Shown here piece by piece: positions 37,028 to 47,696 of a stretch of 64,000 bases of DNA (position 1 is the first letter of the stretch; each line of letters begins with the position of its first letter). The notes beneath the pieces are model-generated. The model made no database searches and was not told where the DNA came from. It saw only the letters and a program-made list of their open reading frames with translations. The position numbers and the translations under genes were made by a program. Origin of the DNA: Nageia nagi (Eukaryota > Pinophyta); the NCBI GenBank assembly GCA_050084985.1, contig JBITNC010000001.1:153326001-153390000 (forward strand). Reading direction: 5' to 3'.

Positions 37028-38260
37028 TTAATTCCCTGGTGTCCTATGATAATTGCAAAACTTATCTATACTCTTTTCAAGAAGACTAAAGTACCATTTC
37101 AACACATCATCTTTCAAGCTACTTGAAAATAATTTTGTAAGCATATCTCTATCATGAACATATTCAATACCTTCCACTTGAAATTTTTTAACATGAATTT
37201 TTGGATCTTGTAAACCATCAATATAATAAATTTTAAACTCTTTTTTATTGACAAACAACTTGGAAATAATTATATTAGTAAATGGGAACTTTAAGCAACA
37301 TAAAAAATCATCTTCGTCATATTTATGCATATCCTTTTCTAAGTTCTCAATCCTTTCTTGTATTATCTTTCCATTATTGGTCACTATAGGATGTTGATTT
37401 GGTTGTTGGTTTTGCACTTGGGTGTATTTCCTATAGGTATGTTGCCCTTTAGAGATGTTGGTGGAGTTTTTGGTGGTGCATTGCTATTTTTAGAGGTTGG
37501 TTTATATGCTTTTTCCCTTCTAAGTTCATCCTTTTTTGGTGACACAAATGGTCTAATCCTATGTAGTCTTTTATGTTCAAGTTTATCATGTTCTTCTTTT
37601 GACCAATTATGGTTATGCACATAAGCATTATTAATTACATAAGAAACAAGTTTAGGAACATTTTCTAAAATTTCATCATCAAGAAAAATGCTCTTACCTT
37701 TATCCCTATAATAAACACTTAAGAAACATACCTAGATTTCAACCTTCAGACTAGTTTATCGAAGGCTCAGACTTCACTTCACTCTCCTCATCATCATCCT
37801 TAATGATTACCTTTTTTATGGGTTTAATGTCCTCCATTTCCACAATGTTAGCAACATGCATACAGTTTATGCCATTGATGACATTTTTCTTGATGGTAGA
37901 AGCCCTTATTTTTTGGACCCTACATTTTCATAAGAAAATAAACTATTTGAGGATTACAAAGTCATAAGATTTGCTTCTCATAACTCATAATTTGTTAGAA
38001 TATCTATAACCTATTAAGCATTGTTAGTAAGATAATATTCCAACTTTTCTTTATTAGATAGCAATTCCTTTATTGATCTAACATGTCTAGAAATTCTATC
38101 TAATTCTTCAATTTTAGCATCACTATCGAAGTATCACCATGGCTTCCTACACTTACATTTTCAAAATCATAATCAACAAAAGCCATATTAATATTATTAG
38201 GGGTTTATCCAATAATATTCATTCTTTTAATCAAACTCTAAGATTTAGTATCATTATCCT
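37028..38260 (-). pseudogene. Ty3-type retrotransposon gag pseudogene
   Basis: Reading the minus strand, 38,260-37,630 gives acidic, helical N-terminal fragments. 37,620-37,384 gives a basic, proline-rich linker (HNHNWSKEEHDKLEHKRLHR). 37,417-37,028 in another frame gives a capsid-like domain with IYYIDGLQDPKIHVKKFQVE and LFSSSLKDDVLKWYFSL, matching the retrotransposon gag pattern (D-DP--H---F then L-L---A--W). Gag normally forms the particle that packages the element RNA. The reading frame shifts between the two ORFs and stops occur upstream. No LTR or pol is visible beside it. The sequence is unlike the gag of the 20-kb element in this window. Confidence 0.65.
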
Positions 38261-38444
38261 CATCAATATCCATTATTTAATTGGGATCAAGCTCTTGCAT
38301 AGGTAAATCAAGGTTAACCCTAATACTTCTCCTGATCCCATCAAAATGAAACTTACTTCTAGAAACCCTAGATTATTCTTCATTCAAATTAATATTTAGA
38401 ATATAGGCATAACAAACCCCAATTTTATCATTTTCTCATAGCTA

Positions 38445-38897
38445 AAAACTACGTTGGACAAGATCCTATTCAAGCAAACTGGCTTACAGGCATTGAATAA
38501 GAGATTACAAAAATCTATCATGCATGATCGGTAGCCAAGTTGTTCAACATTGAGCTATGAAAGTGCTACTTCATCACCTAAAGAAATAGTCAAGGGATCA
38601 TCATCATTCAATATCAATGCCAACCAAGGCTCAATAAACATGACATCCTCTACCATTAAGAACATTACTCCACATATATATGAAGATGAAGATGAGAGCC
38701 ACAAATCATGGGAAGAATATAATACATTATCAAGAGACAACTCTCTAGGGAGAGTCCAAGAATACTGGATCAGATCTAACTCAGACTGTATGTAACATAT
38801 TTAACCATATATTCTTCCTCTATTGAATTGACTCTCATAATATTTTCAAAGTTGAACTGGTGTTAGTCTTTTTGCAGTTGTGGTGCTTGAACTGTAA
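38445..38897 (+). pseudogene. IGT-family pseudogene fragment (exons 4 and 5 only)
   Basis: Aligns with 6,120-6,575. Exon 4 starts near 38,445 and ends at 38,787 with EYWIRSNSD, followed by an intact GT donor (38,788-38,789). Exon 5 is 38,878-38,897 and ends VVLEL-stop. Extra stops (TAA and TAG between 38,490 and 38,535) break the frame. Exons 1-3 are absent, so this fragment came with the segmental duplication and was never a complete gene here. Confidence 0.85.
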
Positions 38898-40277
38898 TTC
38901 GACACCTTGGGATCCAAATCAGTCACACATGATCCAATTCTTGTTGGAGACAGCTATCTATGGAGTTTACCAACCAAAAAGGAATACACCTTATGAACTT
39001 AATATACAACAACCCTCATGAGTTTCTAGTTTTTTAATGAATTGAATCATGATATATGTGCGTTGGCTAGAAGGACTTTATGTGAATACAGAAGTAGTAC
39101 AAAAGAACTAGCGTAAATAATGAATTTTATAATCTCTTTTAATGCTAAAGAAATAGAAATAGAAATATATTTTAATGTTTATGAGTGATAATAAAGTTAA
39201 ATGAAGAAAATATTAAGGTTGAGTATTTTAGGATTCACAAAATCAAACAAAATAATAAAACTATATTATCAAGAGTGTTTCAAGTTAGAAGAGGGATCAT
39301 TCATAGAGAAACTAAAACTAGGTATATATAGTTGTCATTCAAGTTATGATGATGTGAAATACCACCGCATCGACTTGAGACTATAAGTATGGTGAAGAGT
39401 ATTGTCTGAAGGCCATTTTCTAACAATGGAAAAGAGTTGATCAATTTGCTGGTATGGGGGGTATGTGTGGATCACTCTAAAGATGTTTTCCTATAGAGGA
39501 TGATCTCTTTCAAGAATAATCTTATGCATCTTTGATCAAGATAACAAAAATAGTATGGAGAAAGAGTCTTTGGACTCCCTATACAAGCAATAATATCATC
39601 CTCCAATCTCATAGTAGATAGAACATCTGAAGATCAAGTTCTCTTCATTCTCCACCTCTCGTAGAGAGGGAAGTTAACAAGTCCTCTCTAATTGTGAAAT
39701 GTGGTAGTCCATCTTGACATGAAGTTGGGGGGAACAAACTCACAATTAGCCAAGGGGAATCCTTAAGGTAGGAGACCATTGGTTCCAAAAAGAAAGAAAG
39801 AAAGAAAGTATATTAATGTCCCCATATGACCAAAAGTAGTCAATGGGACTTGAAAGTACAATCATGTAAATGAAGCCAGGAAGCCCCTAATGGGCACATC
39901 TAAAGAAAAGAAACATAAAAAAATAAACAACCACAACCATACAAGAGAATCCTGATGCTAAAAGAAAGGAGGAATATAAAACCTAAGGCTCCCCAAGGAA
40001 TGTCTCTTTGGACCTCACTAAGGGAGCATATGATGGTCCTCTCTACTCTAGATAGAGATCAGGCATGAGCACAATGAGATGTGTTTATGATACTGCTCCT
40101 AGAGGAGAAGAACGATATGATTTGACATATTAGTGAAGGATCTTAGATGCTCTATGTACATCTCCTTATATGGCATGGTGCATTTAGGTGCTCCTCCCAG
40201 TGTCTTCTACAAGCTCGCTCAGGAGAAGAGGCATGAAAAAGGGACATGATGAGTCAATCCCCAAGTGGTTGCTAAGA

Positions 40278-41660
40278 TTGAGGTAGAAGTCATTATCATA
40301 AGAGGAGGGCCTCTCAAAAGTATAGAGCCAAACATCATTGATTAGGATAATGAATGAATGTGCTCAGAGATCTATGTGATTCTTAGAAAAGACAATAATA
40401 ACATCTATGGATCTCATTGTAAATTGAGCATCAAAAAATGAAATGGATCTCAGACTCAATCTCATGAGAGTAAAGGCGATAAACTCAAAGGTCTCTATCT
40501 ATGTGGTGGTCTGTATCAATCCTCAACTAGTGTGAACATACTCAAAACTAACCAAGGTCTAATCTCAAGTTGTGAGGAAGATGCAAACTAATATATCAAG
40601 TTGGTTGGATCAACCCCTTATCTAATTAGAGGTAATGATGAGAATATTGATATAGTTTGGGCATCAACAATTGCAAGGGAGACACCCAAGTAACCTGAAT
40701 ATAATATCTATAGATAATCTCATGGATCAATGTGAAGGAGGTTGCTACTATCTATGGTGAACCTATAATAGGTGAAGGCAAGCTATATTATGAGAAACAA
40801 AATCTTGAAAACATATCGAAGACCTTGATGAACTAGCAGCAATGGAAACCCTAGTCAAGTAAGTCAATCAAGGAATCTAAGGCTCTAACAAGGAATCTAT
40901 CACTCCCATGAGAAGATAAACTTTGAATACAATGAAGAAAGAAGACTATGTAAGCAAGGGCCCAAACAAGAAGAGGCTATTATCCAAACATCACAAGGAT
41001 AATAGGGTGTGGGACTATCCTCTTACTTCGAATGAAGTGTGATAGGAAGATGATCAAGAGCCTCTCTATCGATGTCCAGTAAACTACCAACAAGATGGAT
41101 GCCCAAATCTCTATTTGATATAAGGTTGTAGGTATGACCAAGGTATGGAATAACTCTAACTTGGATAGGGCATCCCAAAAGTGTAACTAAAAGCACTTCC
41201 TCTCTAAAGTGGTAAGGCTGCATACCCTCAATGAACTCTAGGTGATGCTACTAACCTCACGAAGAATTTAGGACCTGAAAAGAGCACTCTCAATTATGTA
41301 TAAGAGGAGGTAGTATCTATAATACTACCATGAAAGCTAACCCATGTTCGATCCATCATGGCCTTTGAAACATTAAAGGCCACAAAATTAGTCTTGCTAA
41401 GGTTCACTGCCAACTCCTACCTAGCACTGAACCTATCAATAGTATCAAGCAAAGCTTATAGACTCTCAACAAAGTGCAATACTACTATGGTATCATAAAA
41501 AAAAACAAGTAAGAAAACTTTGTTACCATGAAGAAGGTATCCACACTTAGACCCTAAGGTATCAAGGATAAAGGAATCTAGATCATCTATATATAACCCA
41601 AACAAATTTGGAGAGAGAGGGTAACCTTGTTTCATCCCTATGGTGTGCTAAGAACACTAT
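40278..41660 (-). mobile_element. LINE fragment 1 in copy B, 3' part
   Basis: Counterpart of about 7,950-9,330, minus strand, with the same RT C-terminal motifs (KQGYPLSPNLFGLYIDDL near 41,634-41,580). The remainder (5' part) lies past the retrotransposon at 61,682-62,680. Confidence 0.7.
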
Positions 41661-41665
41661 CAAAG
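41661..41665. repeat. Target site duplication CAAAG (left)
   Basis: CAAAG immediately precedes the LTR start TGTGTATATC. The same five bases follow the other LTR at 61,677-61,681, and copy A has a single CAAAG at 9,332-9,336. Confidence 0.96.
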
Positions 41666-42304
41666 TGTGTATATCAAATTATGAACCTAAAATGCAATTT
41701 AGACAGATAAATCATTCAACATAATTAATCATGAACATATTCGACAATACACATCAATAATAATAATGATATTATATTCTAAAGTATTTGAATACAAAAA
41801 GTGAGTTTTTATTGATCTATTGTAATCAGCATTGATAGCAATCGTTGTGAATCGGTAACAATCAGTACGGATCGGTAACGATTGAAGCATGACTCTACAT
41901 TCTCTACTCCATCATTGTGTTCATTATAAACCTTTGGCCTTTGTTATCAATCTGGTGAATCACCGCTGATCGATCTTTGAATCATCGATGATCAGATCTG
42001 TATGCATTGGAGTAATCTTCACAGAATTTTGAAGTGTTTTTGTCTATTCCTTGTTGTTCTCCTTCACGCTTACTTCCGTCGTTCTTTTTCTGTATTGACC
42101 CTACACACAGAAAATGAACGAAGCATCAAAAGCATACTTGTTCATACATATTAATCAACAAATGAATAACATAATATAGAAGTATAATTGATATGAGATT
42201 TGCTATTGATCAAGCTTACAACCTTTTGCTAATAATCTCCTGATTTGATTTCAGCAGAGCTTCGCTACAGTAAGATTGGGTCCCTTTGTTCACGTACAAA
42301 GCTT

Positions 42305-42314
42305 TAATTTATAA
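42305..42314 (-). promoter_or_regulatory. Candidate sense TATA box in the 3' LTR
   Basis: Minus-strand TTATAAATTA, conserved at 59,771-59,780 in the other LTR at the same offset (639 bp). A minus-strand AATAAA near 41,807 lies about 500 bp downstream and could be the LTR polyadenylation signal. Based on sequence resemblance only. Confidence 0.4.
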
Positions 42315-42699
42315 GCTTCAAGGTTTGTTATTCATTTGTTTTGGCATCACAAGATTCCAGGTAACCTCTCGAACTAAATTTTGAGGTCTTGTTATCTTCC
42401 ATCTGTATCCATGATTACAAATTGTACGTATTAGGCTATTCCAGGCTTAGATTTATCTGTTGTTTAACTGTTCATGGATCATCACCAATTACTTAGCGAT
42501 TTTATAAAATGGTCGCTCTATGGTTGGTTTTTGATGACAAGGGTCGTAAGACCACTTGTTTTATATATGTTCGAAAAGATTGATCCGATAATATAATTTT
42601 AAATCTTATTTAATGATTTTATAAGGAGTTATAATTATTGTATATTCATACATAATAAGTTCTTTATTGAAACCCCGGTGTACTTTATTTGCAATCATG

Positions 42700-43440
42700 A
42701 GTTCATTTTAAGATCCTCGGGAGTTTTTCTGGAGCAAACAAAATAGGCCAGAGTCAGTAGATAAAGAGTTCTAGAATGAAATGATGATGTCATAGAAGAA
42801 AGAATAAAGCTCAGTTGTGGAAAAGCCTGGGTTCCAGAAGAGGTGAGGTCAGTAAGAGATAATCGAAGAAGCCGGAGCCCGTAAATTAAGTGTTCTAGAA
42901 GTAACACATTCTGAAATAAAATGATGATGTCATAGAGGATAAGATAGTCATGTTTTGGTAAAGATCAGGTTCCAGAAATGATGAGGTCAGCAAGGAGTGA
43001 TCAAATAGCCAGAGCCGGTGAGTAGAGCATTCCGGAAGTAAGAAGATGACATCATGGGGAGAATGATGTTCTCATTTTTGAATGAAACCGGGTCCTGGAA
43101 GTGATGAGGTCAGCAAGGAGTGATCAAATAGTTGGAGCCGGTGAGTAGAGCATTTTGGAAGGAAATGATAAAGCTCAGTTGTGGAAAAGCCTAGGTTTTG
43201 GAGATGATGAGGTCAGTAAGGAGTGATCAAATAGCCAAAGCCGGTGAGTAGAGCATTCTAGAATGTAGAGACGATGACATCATGGGGAGAATGATGTTCA
43301 CATTTTTGAATGAAACCGGGTCCCAAAAGTGATGAGGTCATCAAGGAGTGATCAAATAGCCGAAGCCATTGAGTAGAGCATTTTGGAATGTAGAGATGAG
43401 GCCAACGAGAGATCAGATCACAATTATAAAGAAGCTGTAT
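42700..43440. repeat. LTR minisatellite, ~110-120 bp units (3' LTR copy)
   Basis: Five clear cores begin near 42,843, 42,981, 43,103, 43,206 and 43,331. Each reads GATGAGGTCAGCAAGGAGTG followed by ATCAAATAGCC-GAGCC-GTGAGTAGAGCATTC. The interspersed segments contain GATGACATCATGG. A partial sixth unit precedes them near 42,745. Confidence 0.85.
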
Positions 43441-43797
43441 CATCCGTGATGCATGCGTTGCCGGGGCCGTAACTTTTGATCCGGAGGTCGTTTTGCTTCG
43501 AAATTTAAACTGTGGCTTCGTGACGAAATTCCAGTTATGGCAGTTCGCTAGAACTGCCATACCCAAAAAATGATATTTTTAAGGCCTGATTCATCCGTCT
43601 AAGGCCTGAAAAATAGGCTTTTTTAAGAGCACTCCTGATTTTTAGGCTTTTTTGCATGTTGCGCCTTTAAGAACTCTCGTTTTTCTTCTAGTTAAGGGTG
43701 GATATTTTAGATACTGCTTAATTTGTATAAGAGGGATGCGCATGCAAATTTTGGGCGCAATCCGACTCATTTTGGTTTTTTGTTTTTTTTGTGTGGC

Positions 43798-43808
43798 TAT
43801 TTAAAGGG
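43798..43808 (+). promoter_or_regulatory. Candidate antisense TATA box in the 3' LTR
   Basis: Plus-strand TATTTAAAGGG follows a T-rich tract. An AATAAA lies at 44,088. It points toward the opposite-strand ORF at 45.6 kb. It lies in the 494-bp segment missing from the other LTR. The call is weak, as the motif is nearly palindromic. Confidence 0.3.
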
Positions 43809-44704
43809 CATTGTATTCTCTTGGAGAGTATGTGGGTTCAGGAATAAGAAGAGTGTCTTTTGGTCTGAATTTCTTCTGTATGTTCTGTGACTGGAATTCA
43901 ATTTCTGTTTTCCTGTTATAGCTGAATTCACATCAATCCGTAATCTGCCCCATTTTTGTAATATTCTGCCAAGTGGCATATGTAGGTAGTATCAGTTAAA
44001 AGAAGGCTAGAATTTTGAAGTCATTTTTGTAAACATTTCTGTTTTGCAATTCTTGTAACTATCGTTACTGTAGTATAAGTATATGAAAATAAAGTGAAAG
44101 AAGGGTCAGAATCCTAGTATTGCTCTTTACATTTGTTCTCGAAGACCTGTAGTTTTTATCAGTAATATGAAACCATCTTGACCTTTCTTATCTAGCACTC
44201 GTAATTGTCATTCTTAATTTGGTTACATCGTGGCAGCTTGGCTTGTTTCTTGAATGATAATTGCAAGTTGCTAGTATAACTGTGTCTTCTACATGGTAGA
44301 GTAAAGCTGGGAAACTATTAGAGGGTGAGAGCTTGTACTATAGCTGCTACACTAGATTCAGGCCAAGGTTTCACACACTGTGAAAGCCCGCACTGAACTA
44401 GTGATCCACCTTTGCTTTCTCTCTTGTTACCCTAAGCCTTTTGCTTAAATTCCTCACACTCTACTCCTTTTTATTTCCTTTCCTGTTACTTTTTCTACGC
44501 CCAATAGATAAGGAACCGGCCTTCTTCGGAGATCAGACTATCCCCATAGTCTATTCTTGATTTACTTTGGTTAAGATTATTCACGGCACATATATTACAC
44601 AATCTTAATCAACAATTATTTTAATGTGATATATATTAGAAAAAATACTTGTTTTATTTATTTATTTATTAAATTAAAGATAGGGTTTATTTTGAGTGTC
44701 TACA

Positions 44705-44719
44705 TTTTGCCCCTTTTTT
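44705..44719 (-). promoter_or_regulatory. Polypurine tract (plus-strand DNA primer)
   Basis: The minus strand reads AAAAAAGGGGCAAAA directly against the LTR start TGTAGACAC. Position and composition are those of an LTR retrotransposon PPT, which resists RNase H and primes second-strand DNA synthesis. It fixes the element orientation as minus. Confidence 0.88.
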
Positions 44720-45577
44720 GAATTATCAACCAAAGATAGGGTTGATAATTTTGAAAAATATATAATGAGAAGCTTTGTTGTTTGATAAAGTTGATAACTT
44801 CGGAAGTGACTATTTTCGGTATGATGACGTATTGAGCTTGTGTGACAGTTGCATGGCATTTCTGTTATGTCATTTTGCATGTCTAAGCGAACCTATACCG
44901 TATAAGTTTTCTTTAATATATGAATTGTAATAGTATTGTCCTTTGTCTCGACAATGAGGTTTCGAGATGATCTCTTACATCCTGTGATTGTTTTGCCATT
45001 TGAGCTCAAACTTAGTCTGATCTGTTTTTCGTATTTGACTTAGTCAAGGATCGTTGACAATATTTTATTATTGTTAACGACTATAAAGTGATCATCATGG
45101 ATTTATATAGTAAAAATACTATCTTTATAATAGTATATTTTGCTATGAATATTTTAATTTCTTGTGTTTAGACTTGTTTTAATAGCGATTTTAATCATTT
45201 TACCCTAGTAAGTTTACTCAATACTAGTCCTTCATGTGCCGATGTATTTGGTAGTCATGTGACATTGGAGCATTCTTCTAGGCGAAAAATAATGTGATTT
45301 ATAATGTGTTCACTTTCACCTTAGTGAACGAAGCTTTTTAATTTTTTATCTATACACAAATAAATTTTAAGATATTTAAAGAAAATATACTTCATTTTGT
45401 ACATTTTCAAATAATATAAATCGCCAACGATTACTTATGAATCGTTGCCGATCAACAATGCTTATCGATTTGATTTAAATCATTGACAATCGACATAATG
45501 ATCACTAACAATCCATGATGTGAGGGTTTTTAAAACAAAACAATTTTCATTTTGACTTTTACTTATCGTTTCCTATT
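44720..45577. other. Non-coding segment between PPT and the opposite-strand ORF
   Basis: No ORF is recognised. 45,421-45,530 holds several copies of the ATCGTTGCCGAT-type motif that also occurs in the LTRs and the leader. The segment ends in a pyrimidine-rich stretch leading to TTCAG at 45,591-45,595. Confidence 0.5.
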
Positions 45578-46138
45578 TTGCTTCACACCCTTCAGGATGC
45601 TTCTACTTTAGAGTTGGCTAGTTTGAGAGGATATATTACGTCCCTGAGGACTGAGATGATAGCTTTCAGACATTTTGATAGTGCTCGCGTGAGATATAGA
45701 TCTGAGCGATATACCCTTCACCGATCTCTGATGGATGCCAATGCTCGTATTGCTGAGTTTTCTGGTGGGGTTGCAGATCTGGGTGTCAGTACTCCCATTC
45801 CTTCTATAGACGAGCATGCAGATCAGTTGAGAGAGCAGAATTATTATCGCTGAGCTATGGAGCTTTGGCTACCTGGTTTCCTGAGATATTTTTCTGATGG
45901 TCCTAGTTCACCACCTAGGCCAGCACCAGGGTTTCCTCATTCACTAGTTTCTGGTGGCTTAGGTCATTCAGGGAGTTGCGATCATCATGCAGCATCAGTT
46001 TCTAGATCTCAGTCTACTGCTAGGGGTGTATCTCCTCGTACACATGCTATAGGCTTGAGATTTATTACTAGGGATGAGGGTTCTTCAGGGCATCCTAGTG
46101 ATCCTCATGATGATGTTGTATCTATTGGAGGACATTGA
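45578..46138 (+). pseudogene. Opposite-strand ORF inside the Tat element, unknown function, one in-frame TGA
   Basis: Two open stretches, 45,578-45,853 and 45,857-46,138, are in the same frame and separated only by a TGA at 45,851. Together they give about 186 codons. The first half is helical and charged (YITSLRTEMIAFRHFDSARV), compatible with a coiled coil. The second is rich in Ser, Gly, Pro and His. The 5' edge has no ATG but does have a pyrimidine tract and CAG at 45,593-45,595, like a 3' splice site. The segment is less AT-rich and has more CpG than its surroundings. It runs opposite to gag-pol. Some Tat-branch elements (for example Grande) are known to carry reverse-strand genes. I recognise no family. 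It may be the last exon of a captured host gene or a chance ORF. Confidence 0.5.
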
Positions 46139-46815
46139 TATTCCATTTTGATGATATATATATGATGTACTTTTATTAATTGGTATTATGGCTCATGTTG
46201 ATATGATGATTATGGTGTTATATTTCCTTGATGTACTGTTTAGATTATTTTTATTATGTGATGGATAGAATGATGATATGTTATAGTGTTTCTATGATTC
46301 TTGATGCATGGTTTTACATTTTCTATATAGATTTATGATGAAAATAGGTATGATGTAATATTATGTAGAAAACATAATTATTTTTTAATTACTTGATGAT
46401 GAATAGATGTTGATGATAGATGTAACTTTCAGAATGTATGATGCCTAGATATAATTGTGAGCTATATGATGACAATGGTTTTATGTGATGTATGCAAACA
46501 TGATTTAGATTTGATAACTAATCATTAATATCCTAGTTTCTAATGATAACTTAATAAATATTTTAGTACATCATTTAAAAAATGAATTAAAATTTTTATA
46601 TTGACTTTAGATATTATTTAAAATATCTAAAATACATATATTAACTTAATTAATTAAGAATCATTATTTTCAAATATTAAATCTTCTAGATTTTAAGATT
46701 ATTTAAGGACATATTTTATTAAATTTTTGCGGAATCAGATGCATCATTTTCCGCACTTGGCAATTTTTTATAATAAACCACTTGACATTAAAAACTAATT
46801 CTTTATGGATGTTAT
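46139..46815. other. AT-rich 3' flank of the opposite-strand ORF
   Basis: Many GATGAT and TGATGATAT words occur. No ORF is recognised on either strand. Confidence 0.45.
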
Positions 46816-47175
46816 GAACATTAACTTTATCTTGGTCAGGAGAACAATAATTAATCATTCTTATCCTTTCCAAAGAAAAGCAAATTTTAATAATGTTCAA
46901 AGGTAATAGAGACTAATGACGTATGGATGCATGTGAACATTAACTTTATCTTGGTTAGGAGAACAATAAATAATCATTCTTATCCTTACCAAAGAAAAGC
47001 AAATTTTAATAATGTTCAAAGGTAATAGGTATATATTAAAACATGGCTTAACATGAAACAATAGTGACTTTAGGAATGTATATGAACATTAACTTTATCT
47101 TGGTCAAGAGAACAATAACTAATCATTCTTAACTTTCCCAAAGAAAGCAAATTTTAATAATGTTCAAAGGTAGGA
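46816..47175. repeat. Three copies of a ~94-bp repeat
   Basis: Copies at 46,816-46,909, 46,935-47,028 and 47,084-47,174 share GAACATTAACTTTATCTTGG through AATGTTCAAAGGTA. Ends are themselves partly inverted (GAACATT / AATGTTC), so each unit could fold back. They lie between the post-pol ORF and the opposite-strand ORF. Confidence 0.88.
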
Positions 47176-47593
47176 TGTATAATAGTAAAAAATGGGTTTA
47201 ACAAAATGAAACAAATGATCCTAAACACCAACAAATTATATAATATGAAGGATATTCATTATAACAAAAAGATTAAGTGACCTTTGAATTAATAACCAAG
47301 TTATTATAACATCTACCTTATCTTTCTTTATTTCAAGATTTAACAACCTAAGATGATATCAAACAATATTATTATATGTTGATAAAAAACCTAAAACTCC
47401 GTGTGTGTAGTGACATTCATTTCCCTTCTTAGATCATTTGACATGGAATTATCTCATAAACATTAATGAGCTAATCCATCCATATGGAACGTATAGAGGT
47501 CCATAGAAAGTTGCTTAACCACCTTGATCCCGCTACAACCTTGCTCTACTGCCAGTCAAGCGTCCATAGCCCCGGTAGAGGATATTGTAATCA
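47176..47593. other. Non-coding internal segment of the element
   Basis: No ORF is recognised. A GC-richer patch near 47,525-47,580 has no known signature. Confidence 0.4.
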
Positions 47594-47696
47594 CCCAAGA
47601 ATCATTGATATTATGTAATTTTTTTTTTTTTTTTTTATATTATTTTTTTTTTTGTTTGTCATATCTTTTTTTTTTTTTTACCAAATGATTCTTGGG
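47594..47696. repeat. Hairpin: 13-bp perfect stem around a T-rich loop
   Basis: CCCAAGAATCATT at 47,594-47,606 pairs with AATGATTCTTGGG at 47,684-47,696. The 77-bp loop is mostly T on the plus strand (A on the sense strand). On the element RNA this would present an A-rich loop. Confidence 0.75.

Larger units (their letters stand above)
38437..41665. repeat. Segmental duplication, copy B, left part
   Basis: Matches 6,112-9,336 of copy A from exon 4 of the IGT pseudogene to the retrotransposon insertion point. Similarity stops near 38,437, where copy A has the intron 3 acceptor. CpG dinucleotides present in copy A are mostly TG or CA here. A (GAAA)n run at 39,787-39,807 is expanded relative to copy A near 7,470. 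Confidence 0.9.
41666..44704 (-). repeat. 3' LTR of the 20-kb element (full length, 3,039 bp)
   Basis: Begins TGTGTATATC and ends GTGTCTACA on the plus strand. In the sense direction it starts TGTAGACAC. It keeps 494 bp (43,442-43,935) that the other LTR has lost. A sense-direction TATA-like TTATAAATTA lies at 42,305-42,314. It contains a ~110-bp minisatellite (42,700-43,440). Confidence 0.95.

Noticed and set aside
37358-37624. 88-codon plus-strand ORF
   Set aside because: It is the reverse of the gag-pseudogene linker, and only the minus strand shows family motifs.
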